The translations under genes were made by a program, and so were the position numbers. Below are positions 26,850-35,829 of a stretch of DNA of 64,000 nucleotides, piece after piece. Below the pieces are notes generated by a model. That model saw only the letters and a list, made by a program, of their open reading frames with translations, was not told the DNA's origin and did not search any database. The number at the start of each line of letters is the position of its first letter. Position 1 is the first letter of the stretch. This DNA is from Desulfobacteraceae bacterium UBA2174 (GTDB lineage: Bacteria > Desulfobacterota > Desulfobacteria > Desulfobacterales > UBA2174): assembly GCA_002327445.1 (NCBI GenBank), contig DCWA01000005.1:1-64000 (forward strand), given 5' to 3'.

Positions 26850-26930
26850 CACCACAGGGTTCACAGAGGACACAGAGGCGGGTTGAAATGACTTGATTTT
26901 TTCCTCTGTGTACCCGGTGTTTTCTGTGGT
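26850..26930. repeat. long imperfect hairpin between kdnA and kdnB
   Basis: CCACAGGGTTCACAGAGGACACAGAGG (from 26852) pairs imperfectly with CCTCTGTGTACCCGGTGTTTTCTGTGG (to 26929), separated by about 23 bases with a TTTTTT run. It belongs to the common CACAGAGGACACAGAG-type intergenic repeats. It could attenuate transcription between the two genes. Confidence 0.6.
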
Positions 26931-26976
26931 CGCGCTAAAAGTACAATTTTAAAATTCGACCAAGGAGACAACGCCC

Positions 26977-28050
26977 ATGAGCGCCTTTCGCAATTTCAAG
27001 CTGGTATCCCACGTGGTCTTCGGGCGTGGATGTTTCGACCAACTCGACGAGATTCTTTCCGTTCGTCGTCAGGCGTCGGATGATTTCGTCGTTTTCCTGC
27101 TCGATGAGGTTCATCTCGATCGTCCCCTGGCCAAGCGCATTCCGCTGCACGGCGACGATCTGTTGCTGCCGGTCAACGTGGATGACGAACCCAAGACGAC
27201 CTACGTGGATCGCCTCACCGAGCGGGTGCGGCAATTCGCCGGACGTCTGCCGGCCGGGGTGGTGGGCATCGGTGGCGGCGCCACCATGGACCTGGCCAAG
27301 GCGGTCTCCCTCATGTTGACCAATCCGGGATCGGCGGCCGACTACCAGGGATGGGATCTGATCCGGCAACCGGCGGTCTACCATGCCGGGATTCCCACCC
27401 TGGCCGGCACCGGCGCCGAGGTGTCGCGGACCACGGTGCTCACCGGTCCGGAAAAGAAGCTGGGGATCAACTCGGATCACACCGTCTTCGACCAGATCGT
27501 CCTCGACCCGGACCTGCTGGCCGGAGTGCCCACCGACCAGTGGTTTTATACGGGAATGGATTGTTACATCCACTGCGTCGAATCGCTCCAGGGTACGTTT
27601 CTCAACGCCTTCTCACGGGCCTACGGGGAGCAGGCCATGGCCTTGTGCCGCCAGGTGTTTCTCGAGGACGGCCCCAACGGTGACGAAAAACTGATGATGG
27701 CTTCCTACTGCGGCGGGATGAGCATCGCCTACAGCCAGGTGGGCGTCTGCCACGCCCTGTCCTACGGGTTGAGCTTCGTGCTCGGACTGCATCATGGCAT
27801 CGGCAACTGCGTGGCCTTCGACTACCTGGAGGAGTTTTACCCCGAGTCGGTCGCGGAATTCCGCCGCATGATGCAGCGCCACGAGGTGAATCTGCCCCGG
27901 GGGCTGACGGCGAACCTGCCCCCGGAGAAACTGGAAAAAATGGTCGATGTGGCCCTGGTGCTGGCACCCTTGTGGGAGAACGCCCTGGGGCCGGATTGGC
28001 GAGAAAAGATGCCCCGGGAGCGCATCCGCGAGCTCTATCGGCGGATGTAG
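26977..28050 (+). CDS. kdnB: Kdo 8-oxidase (iron-containing alcohol dehydrogenase family)
   Basis: The 357-residue protein is a group III iron-type alcohol dehydrogenase: GIGGGATMDLAK (nucleotide binding), TLAGTGAEVSRTTVL, and metal ligands in a DxxxH region (CYIHCVES) and HALSYGL...GLHHGIGN. The N-terminal FRNFKLVSHVVFG and overall length resemble Shewanella KdnB. With kdnA it would make 8-amino-3,8-dideoxy-Kdo. AAGGAG precedes the ATG. Confidence 0.85.
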   Translation: MSAFRNFKLVSHVVFGRGCFDQLDEILSVRRQASDDFVVFLLDEVHLDRPLAKRIPLHGDDLLLPVNVDDEPKTTYVDRLTERVRQFAGRLPAGVVGIGGGATMDLAKAVSLMLTNPGSAADYQGWDLIRQPAVYHAGIPTLAGTGAEVSRTTVLTGPEKKLGINSDHTVFDQIVLDPDLLAGVPTDQWFYTGMDCYIHCVESLQGTFLNAFSRAYGEQAMALCRQVFLEDGPNGDEKLMMASYCGGMSIAYSQVGVCHALSYGLSFVLGLHHGIGNCVAFDYLEEFYPESVAEFRRMMQRHEVNLPRGLTANLPPEKLEKMVDVALVLAPLWENALGPDWREKMPRERIRELYRRM

Positions 28051-28104
28051 CGGCGCGGATTCACCCCGTCGGCGATGAGGATGCGTTTGTCCAGAATGCA
28101 GAAT

Positions 28105-28132
28105 TGTCATCCCCCGCGGAACGAGGGATCTC
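28105..28132. repeat. half copy of the GACGAGGGATCTC repeat before the GlmS-like gene
   Basis: TGTCATCCCCCGCGGAACGAGGGATCTCC matches the left half of the palindromic repeat found at 52916 and 53223. It ends just before the AAGGA ribosome site of the next gene. Confidence 0.55.
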
Positions 28133-28143
28133 CAAGGAAATCA

Positions 28144-31100
28144 ATGCGAAGAAATTGCATCTTGTCTTTCGGGGCGCTGCTGGTGCGGTGGCGCGAGACC
28201 CTCCGCCACCTGGCCGGCATGCCGGTTTACCTGGGCCGCGCGCCGGTCCATCTCCTCCGCAGCGCCCTGGTTCTGCTTCCCTTTCAGCCCAACCGGATCT
28301 GCTGCGGCCTGACGGGCATCGTCACCATCCGGCGGCCCGATGTCGGGCCCGTGGATGTCGAGGGGCTGGAAGCGGCCGTGGACACCGTGGTCCATGCCGA
28401 GGCCCTGGGTGACGGCGGGCCGGCGGCGGGCTTTCTCGGCGGAGATGCCGCCGTGGAAACCCTTTTCGGCGCTGTGCGGCGGCTCAAGGCCAGCGGCCAG
28501 TTTTACGGTGTCTTCACCGCGCCCGATACCTGCCGGCGCCTGGAAGGATTCGCCCGTCGCCTCAACGCCGCCGCGACGGCCGGCGGCAAGACCCTGGAGA
28601 CGCTGGCGGGCCGCCTCGACACCGCCCTGGTGGACCGCCTCACCGGCCGACTGGAGCGTTTCAAGGACGCCGCCTGGTGCCTGGATCGCGAGGTGCTCGC
28701 CAACGTGGAACAGGTGCGCGGCCTGCTGGAAGACCCGGATCGTCCGCCGGCGCCCGAGGCGCTCCAGATCTACCAGAATCTCAACACCGCGCTCAACAGC
28801 CTCGACCGTCTGGAGGTCCGGGGCCGCGATTCGGCCGGGGTGTCGCTGCTGTTCAGCCTGACAGGCCCCGGCTACGACGCCTTCGCCCAGACCCTGGCCC
28901 GGGACGGCATGGACGGGCCCTTTCGGCAGCGGCAAGGCGGCGAAACCCTGCGCCACGGCGGCATCAGCGTTTGCCGAGCAAAAAACGAAACCGGCGCCGC
29001 CGTCAGCCTGGTCTACAAGGTCGCCGCCGAGATCGGGTCCCTCGGAGACAACATCCGCACCCTGCGCGGGGCGATCCGGGCCGATGGGATCCTGCATCGG
29101 CTCGTGGCGGTCCCCGGCGTTCAGGCCACCATCTCGGCCCACACCCGCTGGGCTTCGGTGGGGGCCATCACCGAGGCCAACTGCCATCCGGTGGACAACG
29201 GCATCGTGGGCCGCCCCGCCGGCGTCGAGACGATCATCCATGCCTGCCTCAACGGGGACATCGACAACTATCAGCAGTTGCGCCGGGAGTACGAGGCCCG
29301 CTGCGGCGCCATTCCCGCCGACATCACCTCGGACACCAAGATCATTCCGCTGCAGGTCAGCCTCTATCTCAACCAGGGGCTGCCGGTCGAGGAGGCGTTC
29401 CGGCGCGCGGTCAACGACTTCGAAGGGTCCCATGCCATCGCCATGCACACCGACCTGGCGCCGGGCCGCCTTTTTCTGGCCCAGCGGGGCAGCGGCCAGG
29501 CGATCTTCGTCGGGCTGGCCGATGAACTGTACCTGTCCAGCAGCGAGGTCTACGGGCTGGTGGAGGTCACCGACCGCTACCTGAAGCTCGAGGGCGAGCG
29601 GATTCACCAGGGGCCTCTCGGGCCGGTCCAGGGACAGATCTTCCTGTTGGATGGCCGCGGCGGTGGCGGTTTGGCCGGGATCCGCGCCATGGCTTACGAC
29701 GGCACGGCGCTGACCCTCGACGCGGCGCAGGTCAAGCAGACCGCCATCACATCCCGCGACGTGGACCGCCAGGGATTCGCCCACTATTTTCTCAAGGAGA
29801 TCAACGAGGCCCCCCTTTCGGTGGCACGCACCCTGCACAACCGATGGAAGCTCCGCCAGGGATCCGAGGATTTGTACCAGGTGGCCCTGGACGAACGCAA
29901 TTTCCCTCCTGCCGTGTCCCGGGCGCTGGCGAACGAGGGGTTGCGGCGGATCTTTTTCGTGGGCCAGGGCACCGCCGGGGTGGCGGCCCTGGCCTGCGCC
30001 GGGATCCTCAAGCACTACCTCAACGATCCGGCGGTGGCGGTGGGGGCCATGAAGGCCTCGGAGCTGAGCGGTTTCCACATCGACGGCGCCGACGGATCGG
30101 CCTCCATGGCCGATGCCCTGGTGGTGGCCATCAGCCAGAGTGGCACCACCACCGACACCAACCGGGCCGTGGACATGGCCCGGGGGCAGGGCGCATTGAC
30201 GGTGGGCATCGTCAACCGGCGCGACTCGGATCTGACGTTCAAGGTGGACGCGGTGGTCTACACGAGCAGCGGGCGCGACATCGAGATGTCGGTGGCCTCC
30301 ACCAAGGCCTTTTACGCCCAGATCGTGGCCGGCGCCCTTCTGGCGCTGCATATCGCCGCGGTGCGCGGACGCCGCGATGCCGTGTTCGTCACCCGGGAAC
30401 TCCGCGAGCTGTTGACGCTGCCGGACAAGATGCGCGCCATCCTCGCCATGGACGGTGACATTGCCCGCTCGGCCGACCGCCTCGCGCCCGCCAAAACCTA
30501 TTGGGCCGTGGTGGGCAGCGGGCCCAACAAGGCCTCCGCCGACGAGATCCGCATCAAGCTCAGCGAGCTGTGCTACAAGACGATTTCGTCGGACTACGTG
30601 GAGGACAAGAAACACATCGACCTGTCCAGTGAACCGTTGATCCTCGTGTGCGCCGCCGGCACGCGGGGTGCGGTGGTGGGGGACATCGTCAAGGACACGG
30701 CGATCTTCGCCGCCCACAAGGCTACGCCAGTGGTGATCTGCGACGAGGACGAACACCGTTTCGCCCCTTACGCGGTGGATGTGTTCCGTGTGCCCACGGT
30801 GCCCGAGCACCTGGCGCCCATCGTCAACACCCTCGCCGGCCACCTCTGGGGGTATCACGCCGCCCTGGCCATCAACGACGGGTCCCGGTTGCTGCACCGG
30901 TTCCGCGAAGAACTCCAGCGCCTCATCGATGACTACGGCGCCCGGGGCCTGGATGTCTATGAAATCGTTCTGGAGGAGGCCTTCCGGGAGAGGGTGGCCA
31001 AGTTCTACCGTGAGTTTCGCGCCCGTTCCCGCCAGGCGGGCGAACCGACCGCCGTGGCCCACGCCGCAGACCTGGCCTTGCTGCTCAAGTACCTGTCCGG

Positions 31101-31875
31101 CCGGCTGCCCATGGGCGATTTCGAGATCGATTTCGGGGCCAAGGGGACGGCCCGCAACATGCTGGAGATCTTTTTTCAGCGCCTTGCCGAGGCCATCGAA
31201 ACCATGGCCCGTCCGGTGGACGCCATCAAGCACCAGGCCAAGACGGTGACGGTGGGCACCAGCCGGATCGAGGACAAGCTGCACGGGTTGTTCTTCGATG
31301 CCCTGGCCCGGCACGACCTGGACGTGGCCCGGCTCACCAACCGCAACATCCTGGTCCTGCGCAACGTGCAGGAGATTGTCGAGCGCATCCAGGGCGCCAT
31401 CCTGTATCGCATCGAAAACCTCAATCTGCTCGGGGAACCGACCAACGAGACCCGTATCGTAGTGGTCCGCAAGGAGGGGGCGTTGGCCCCCATCGCCTCC
31501 CGGGTGGAAACCGACCCGCGTCTTCAGGGCACCAAGCGCATCATCGTGCGCGAGGGCAACGTCTACATCGGCAAAGGGCGCAAGGACGATCGCAGCATTA
31601 TCGTCATCCCGGTTCTGGGCGCCGCCCCGGCGGCTTCCAGCACCATCGCCAACCTGCTGCTGCTCAATGTCGCCTTCAAGGCCGAGGTGACGCTGGACGA
31701 GCGGATCCGGGCCCTGGGCGGCAAGTTCGAGCGGCTCAAGAACCTGATCCAGGAGCACAGTGTCGCCTGGCGCGACGACTATCTGGAAAGGGTGCCCGTG
31801 GAGGAACTCTTCGGACGTTCGGCGGAAAAGGTGGCCGAGATGATCCTGCAGCATCTTGGCGCCGAGGCGGGATGA
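28144..31875 (+). CDS. giant GlmS-like protein: glutaminase-like domain, two SIS domains and a long C-terminal extension
   Basis: The 1243-residue protein is about twice the length of GlmS (about 610). CCGLTGIVTI at 53-62 resembles the GATase-II start, but the catalytic Cys is normally residue 1. Here it is Cys54, so it would need removal of 53 residues or may be inactive. About 160 residues are inserted before VRGRDSAGV (about 223). AHTRWASVG (about 332), NGDIDNY, SIS1 (GQGTAG about 605; ISQSGTTTDTN) and SIS2 (GSGPNKASADE about 790) follow the GlmS order. Residues about 900-1243 are unassigned. AAGGA supports ATG 28144. The kdnA-kdnB context hints at amino-sugar metabolism, but no substrate can be named. 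Confidence 0.85.
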   Translation: MRRNCILSFGALLVRWRETLRHLAGMPVYLGRAPVHLLRSALVLLPFQPNRICCGLTGIVTIRRPDVGPVDVEGLEAAVDTVVHAEALGDGGPAAGFLGGDAAVETLFGAVRRLKASGQFYGVFTAPDTCRRLEGFARRLNAAATAGGKTLETLAGRLDTALVDRLTGRLERFKDAAWCLDREVLANVEQVRGLLEDPDRPPAPEALQIYQNLNTALNSLDRLEVRGRDSAGVSLLFSLTGPGYDAFAQTLARDGMDGPFRQRQGGETLRHGGISVCRAKNETGAAVSLVYKVAAEIGSLGDNIRTLRGAIRADGILHRLVAVPGVQATISAHTRWASVGAITEANCHPVDNGIVGRPAGVETIIHACLNGDIDNYQQLRREYEARCGAIPADITSDTKIIPLQVSLYLNQGLPVEEAFRRAVNDFEGSHAIAMHTDLAPGRLFLAQRGSGQAIFVGLADELYLSSSEVYGLVEVTDRYLKLEGERIHQGPLGPVQGQIFLLDGRGGGGLAGIRAMAYDGTALTLDAAQVKQTAITSRDVDRQGFAHYFLKEINEAPLSVARTLHNRWKLRQGSEDLYQVALDERNFPPAVSRALANEGLRRIFFVGQGTAGVAALACAGILKHYLNDPAVAVGAMKASELSGFHIDGADGSASMADALVVAISQSGTTTDTNRAVDMARGQGALTVGIVNRRDSDLTFKVDAVVYTSSGRDIEMSVASTKAFYAQIVAGALLALHIAAVRGRRDAVFVTRELRELLTLPDKMRAILAMDGDIARSADRLAPAKTYWAVVGSGPNKASADEIRIKLSELCYKTISSDYVEDKKHIDLSSEPLILVCAAGTRGAVVGDIVKDTAIFAAHKATPVVICDEDEHRFAPYAVDVFRVPTVPEHLAPIVNTLAGHLWGYHAALAINDGSRLLHRFREELQRLIDDYGARGLDVYEIVLEEAFRERVAKFYREFRARSRQAGEPTAVAHAADLALLLKYLSGRLPMGDFEIDFGAKGTARNMLEIFFQRLAEAIETMARPVDAIKHQAKTVTVGTSRIEDKLHGLFFDALARHDLDVARLTNRNILVLRNVQEIVERIQGAILYRIENLNLLGEPTNETRIVVVRKEGALAPIASRVETDPRLQGTKRIIVREGNVYIGKGRKDDRSIIVIPVLGAAPAASSTIANLLLLNVAFKAEVTLDERIRALGGKFERLKNLIQEHSVAWRDDYLERVPVEELFGRSAEKVAEMILQHLGAEAG

Positions 31876-31880
31876 ATCAG

Positions 31881-31918
31881 CGGCCTCCCTCAACTCCGCG
31901 ACAAAGTCGGGGAGGCCG
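31881..31918. terminator. hairpin between convergent GlmS-like and ychF genes
   Basis: CGGCCTCCC (31881-31889) pairs perfectly with GGGAGGCCG (31910-31918) around a 20-base loop. The following T-run is weak (GGGCTTTT). It is probably a two-way or rho-assisted terminator. Confidence 0.5.
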
Positions 31919-31929
31919 CAGCGGGCTTT

Positions 31930-32964
31930 TCAGACGTTGAAGCGGATGTGGACGATGTCGCCGTCCTTGACCTCGTAGGTCTTTCCCTCCAGGCGCAGGG
32001 TAGCCTGCTTGCGGGCTTCGGCCAGACCGCCGGCGGCCATCAGGTCGTCGTAGGAAACCACTTCGGCGCGGATGAAACCCTGCTTCAGGTCCGAGTGGAT
32101 GACTCCGGCGGCGTCCAGGGCCGAGGTGCCGCGGCGGATGGTCCAGGCCCGCACCTCGTCCTCGCCCACGGTGAAAAAGGAGATCAGTCCCAGCATTTCG
32201 TAGGAGCGGGCGATGACCCGGTCCATGGCCGAGGAGCGGATGTCGAACTCCGCCAGGAAGGCCTCGGCCTCCTCGGCGTTCATCTGGGCGAGTTCCTGTT
32301 CGAGCTTGCCGCGCAAAACCATGCCGGTCTCCGATTTAAGGACGCCATCGGCCGCCGGCAGGCCGTCATCGTCATCTTCGTTGTTGAACAGCACCAGCAT
32401 CGGTTTGGCCGACACCAGGGCAAAGCCCCGCAGCTTGGGATGGAGCCCGAGTTCCGGAAAGCGCCGCAGCGGCGTTTCGGCCTCCAGGTGACCGCGGCAG
32501 ACCTCCAGCATGTCCATTTCCTCGCCGTCGATCTTTCGGCCCCGCTGCTTGTCCTGGACGAGGCGTTCCAGCCGCTTCTCCACCACCACCAGGTCCGCGA
32601 GAATCATCTCCTGGTTCAACGCGTGGAAGTCGCCCTCCGGATCGGGGGCCTTGAGGCCGTAGATGCCGAAATTGCGCAGCACGTGGATCAGGGCGTCGCA
32701 GTCGCGCACCGGCACCCAGAGGTTGGGATCGCGGTTCTTTTCGGCGCCGCCGGCTTGCCGGCCGGGCAGCAGGTATTCCACCCGGGCGAAGGTGGTCTTG
32801 CGGGGTCGGTATATGGCGCTGAGGGCGTCTACCCGGGGGTCGGGCACCTTGACGGTACCGACGTGGGCCTCCATCCGGCGGGCCGCATCGATGCGGTTGG
32901 CGGTCAAGGATTCAAAGACGGTGGCCTTGCCGGATCCGGGCAGGCCGATGATGCCGAGACGCAT
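31930..32964 (-). CDS. ychF: YchF/OLA1-type P-loop ATPase (Obg-related)
   Basis: The 344-residue protein has G1 GLPGSGKAT, a coiled-coil insertion (EKRLERLVQDK), LVLFNNEDD where canonical GTPases have NKxD (the change behind ATP preference in YchF), and a C-terminal TGS domain with VRAWTIRRGTSALDAAGVIHSDLKQGFIRAEV. YchF binds ribosomes and affects stress responses. It is somewhat diverged from the standard sequence, for example in the N-terminal region. Confidence 0.93.
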   Translation of the reverse strand: MRLGIIGLPGSGKATVFESLTANRIDAARRMEAHVGTVKVPDPRVDALSAIYRPRKTTFARVEYLLPGRQAGGAEKNRDPNLWVPVRDCDALIHVLRNFGIYGLKAPDPEGDFHALNQEMILADLVVVEKRLERLVQDKQRGRKIDGEEMDMLEVCRGHLEAETPLRRFPELGLHPKLRGFALVSAKPMLVLFNNEDDDDGLPAADGVLKSETGMVLRGKLEQELAQMNAEEAEAFLAEFDIRSSAMDRVIARSYEMLGLISFFTVGEDEVRAWTIRRGTSALDAAGVIHSDLKQGFIRAEVVSYDDLMAAGGLAEARKQATLRLEGKTYEVKDGDIVHIRFNV

Positions 32965-33002
32965 GAAAATCCTCCTGAGAAATCACTTCCGGCGAGGTCC
33001 CT

Positions 33003-33470
33003 CTATTCGGACGGCGACGGGGTGGCGGTGAGGGTCTTGAGAATGTCCGATTTGCCGATGATGCCCACCAGGCGTCCGTTTTCCACCACGGGGAGGGTAT
33101 GGAAGCTGTTGTCCACCATCAGGGCCGCCACCGTGTCGATGCCGGTGTCCGGCGCGACGGTCACCGGGTCGGCCGTCATGGCATCGGAGACCACGATGGC
33201 GGCGATCTTGCGCACCTCCTTTTCGATCTGCTTCATCGAGGTGAGGGCGATGAGGCCGTCGAGAAAGGTGAACAGAGAGGGGATGGGCATCTTTTTCTGT
33301 TGGGCGATCAGGTCGCTCTGGCACAGGATTCCCACCAGCCCCCCCTTGTCGTCGACCACCGGCAGGCCGTTGATCTTTTGCTCGAGCAGGATCCCGGCGG
33401 CCTTGGTGATCTCGGTGTCCGGGCGGACGGTGATGACCTTTCGATTCATGATGTCCTTGGCGGTGAGCAT
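33003..33470 (-). CDS. CBS-domain pair protein
   Basis: The 155-residue protein consists of two CBS domains: ITVRPDTEITKAAGILLEQKINGLPVVD and VTVAPDTGIDTVAALMVDNSFHTLPVVE, each with the GLVGI tail. A linker of about 30 residues separates them. Such Bateman modules bind adenine nucleotides or SAM. There is no catalytic domain, so its partner is unknown. ychF lies 38 bases downstream. Confidence 0.93.
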   Translation of the reverse strand: MLTAKDIMNRKVITVRPDTEITKAAGILLEQKINGLPVVDDKGGLVGILCQSDLIAQQKKMPIPSLFTFLDGLIALTSMKQIEKEVRKIAAIVVSDAMTADPVTVAPDTGIDTVAALMVDNSFHTLPVVENGRLVGIIGKSDILKTLTATPSPSE

Positions 33471-34059
33471 GATTCAACCTCCGGGGGTTTGGGGTGCGTT
33501 CTGGGTGCTGAACGGATGACGGCGTGCACCCGAATGGTCACCATACCCTGACAAGTTTGTAAAAATTTGCAGCTGCCACAGCGAACACAGGGGGCAACCC
33601 ATTCGATTTTCTTGTTTATTCTCCGCAGCCGCCGTAAACCCAGCGGCGATTAACTTTTTAAAAATTAATCATACCATCATTTGCCGTAAAATGGCAGGTT
33701 TCGAGTATCCGGGGGGCGCATGCCGGCCCCCCCGAAGTCATTCCAAGCAACGCGACGAGGGATCTCCCCGAATCGGCCCCCACTTGCCGGCGGATTCCCT
33801 TCGCAGATTCCTCGCTGACGCTCGGAATGACAGCGGCAGGAGGTTGGCATCCGGTGGAGTCGTCGTTTCACTATTCATGCTTGATGACATCAACTTTCAA
33901 TATACGAGCCCCGCGACGAGGAATCTCTTCGAGTGTGTCGCCACCTCCCGCCGGATTTCCTCCGCAGAGTCCTCACCCCGCCCGGCGGGGACTGGAAGGG
34001 CAAGGGAAAAGGCGATCGGAAGGACAGCAACCGCCCCTTGGCGCTAAACGGGAAATAAA
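33471..34059. other. 589-base non-coding gap with repeat copies
   Basis: No convincing gene is present. The gap holds one near-complete copy (33738-33832) and one fragment (33909-33937) of the GACGAGGGATCTC repeat, plus an AT-rich part around 33640-33690 (TTTTTAAAAATTAATCATACC). It separates the divergent CBS and radical SAM genes, so their promoters should lie here. No clear -35/-10 pair was found. Confidence 0.6.
33738..33832. repeat. GACGAGGGATCTC palindromic repeat, near-complete copy
   Basis: It begins GTCATTCCAAGCAACGCGACG and ends GCTCGGAATGACA. The ends are inverted repeats of each other (TCATTCC / GGAATGA), so the whole unit can form a long hairpin. The internal part differs from the copies near 53 kb. 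Confidence 0.75.
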
Positions 34060-35016
34060 ATGAACGATGCCATAGAATATGCATCTTGGGTGGATCGCCT
34101 GGGCTGCTGCGAGGGGTGCCCGCGCCGCTGCCGGGTGAACCGCCTTGCCGGAGAGCTCGGATTCTGCCGGGTGGACGCCGGGATTCCCGTGGCCCATATC
34201 GGCCTGCATTTCGGCGAAGAGCCGCCCATTTCGGGCACCCGGGGCTCCGGGACGATCTTTTTCGCCGGCTGCAACCTGCGCTGCGTGTTTTGCCAGAACA
34301 GCCAGATCAGCCAGGAGACACCGCCGGAGCGCTTCCGGCGCCTCACCCCGGCGGCCCTGGCCGTGGAGATGCGGCGGCTTCAGGACCGGGGGGCGCACAA
34401 CATCAACTTCGTCTCCCCATCCCACATGATCTTCCAGATGGCCGAGGCCATCCGGCTCGCCCGGCAGGCCGGCCTCGTGATCCCGGTGGTCTACAACACC
34501 AACGGGTACGATTCGGTGGCGGCGTTGCGGCAAATCCGCGGCCTGGTGGACATCTACCTGCCGGATCTCAAGTACCTGGACAACGCTCCGGGCAAACGGT
34601 TTTCCGGGGTGGACGACTATGCCGACGTCGTCCCCGGCGTGCTGCAGGAGATGCTGGATCAGGTCGGCTGCCTGAGTCTGGATGACGATGGCCTGGCGGT
34701 ACGCGGGGTCCTGGTGCGCCACCTCGTGCTGCCCGGTTGCCTGGAGGACAGCCGGCGATGCCTCGACTTTCTGGCGCGACTGTCCCCGGACATCCCCGTG
34801 AGCATCATGGCCCAGTACGCGCCCCGGCACCGGGCCGACGCTTATCCGGAAATCAACCGGCGCCTGTCCGAGGCGGAATACGACCAGATCGTGGACCATG
34901 CACTGCGTCTGGGGCTGGAAAACGCCTTCATCCAGGAACTGGACGCCGCCGATCGTTACCTTCCCGATTTCGCCCGCAACGATCCCTTCGGCGATGCCCC
35001 TTCGGCCCCCGATTGA
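34060..35016 (+). CDS. radical SAM protein, PflA-like (COG1313)
   Basis: The 318-residue protein has the [4Fe-4S] motif CNLRCVFC (CxxxCxxC) at about 71-78 after a GSGTIFFAG strand. An extra N-terminal cysteine cluster (LGCCEGCPRRC ... CR) resembles COG1313 activating-enzyme-like proteins. The pattern HNINFVSPSH is typical of this group. No glycyl-radical partner is adjacent, so the target is unknown. Confidence 0.92.
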   Translation: MNDAIEYASWVDRLGCCEGCPRRCRVNRLAGELGFCRVDAGIPVAHIGLHFGEEPPISGTRGSGTIFFAGCNLRCVFCQNSQISQETPPERFRRLTPAALAVEMRRLQDRGAHNINFVSPSHMIFQMAEAIRLARQAGLVIPVVYNTNGYDSVAALRQIRGLVDIYLPDLKYLDNAPGKRFSGVDDYADVVPGVLQEMLDQVGCLSLDDDGLAVRGVLVRHLVLPGCLEDSRRCLDFLARLSPDIPVSIMAQYAPRHRADAYPEINRRLSEAEYDQIVDHALRLGLENAFIQELDAADRYLPDFARNDPFGDAPSAPD

Positions 35017-35038
35017 CCCCGAAATCCCTTCAGTCCCT

Positions 35039-35641
35039 TCAGTCTTTTTTGTCCCTTGGGTCCTTTCTCGAAGAGGAAGGCAGCCTCCGGATGACACCAA
35101 TCACCGCCGGCCGGATATGGGCGCAGATGGCGCGGTAGCCCTCGGCGTTGGGGTGCAGGCCGTCGTACTGTACCCGGTTCGGGACAGCCCATAGCGGAGC
35201 GGTAAAGTCGGCAATCAGCGGAATGCGGAAGGCTTGGGCGACGGCGGGGTAGATGGCGGCAAAGGCGGTTTCGGTTTCCGGGTCACCCAGGGGCGGCATT
35301 TGCATACCGGCCAAGGCCACCGGAATTCGCCAGCTCACCAGGTGCTGGACGATGGCGCCCAGGTCGGCCTGGATGCGCTCCGGCCAGCGTCCCATCAGAA
35401 TATCGTTGACTCCGATTTCCAGGATCACCAGATCCGGGGACCAGCCGGGAATGGTGTCCAGACGGGCCAGCACCCCCCGGCAGGTATCGCCGCTGACACC
35501 GAGATTGATCAGTCGGCAGGCGATGCCGTCATCTTCCAGCATCTGCTGGAGGACATACGGATAAGCATCCCCCGGGGCCACCCCGAATCCTTCGGTGAGG
35601 CTGTCGCCCAGGGCCACGATATGAAGCGGTGCGGTATCCAT
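35039..35641 (-). CDS. SGNH/GDSL-family esterase or acyl-thioesterase (TesA-like)
   Basis: The 200-residue hydrolase has block I ALGDSLTEGFG (nucleophile Ser), a Gly in LGVSGDT, GVNDILMG (Asn of the oxyanion hole) and DGLHPNAEGY (catalytic Asp/His). No signal peptide is visible, so it appears cytoplasmic. It is tail-to-tail with the radical SAM gene. The short C-terminal tail (SSSRKDPRDKKD) overlaps a low-complexity stretch. Confidence 0.93.
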   Translation of the reverse strand: MDTAPLHIVALGDSLTEGFGVAPGDAYPYVLQQMLEDDGIACRLINLGVSGDTCRGVLARLDTIPGWSPDLVILEIGVNDILMGRWPERIQADLGAIVQHLVSWRIPVALAGMQMPPLGDPETETAFAAIYPAVAQAFRIPLIADFTAPLWAVPNRVQYDGLHPNAEGYRAICAHIRPAVIGVIRRLPSSSRKDPRDKKD

Positions 35642-35735
35642 GGGTTACCCCGAAAAAAGATGATGAAATCCTGGCCGTCATGCCAAAGTTTCTGTCTTCT
35701 GAAAAGACAAAAAAGTGAATTCGCCGTCAGGGAGG

Positions 35736-35819
35736 GCTTGCTTGCGGACGGCGGCGGTACGGTTCTCGACGAGTGTTCTGCCATTTTTCAGCCATCTGAA
35801 ACCACCGGGGCGGCCAGGG
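35736..35819. repeat. diverged copy of the 127-bp intergenic repeat
   Basis: The stretch containing TTTCAGCCATCTGAAACCACCGGGGC and CGGCCAGGG matches the copies at 45634-45760 and 46180-46306 over about 85 bases with many substitutions. It lies between the esterase and LUD genes. Confidence 0.6.
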
Positions 35820-35829
35820 AATATGGGGC

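Noticed and set aside
28141..31893. Long minus-strand open frame (1250 codons) opposite the GlmS-like gene
   Set aside because: It is the mirror frame of a well-supported gene in GC-rich DNA, with biased His/Gly/Asp/Val content and no domain.
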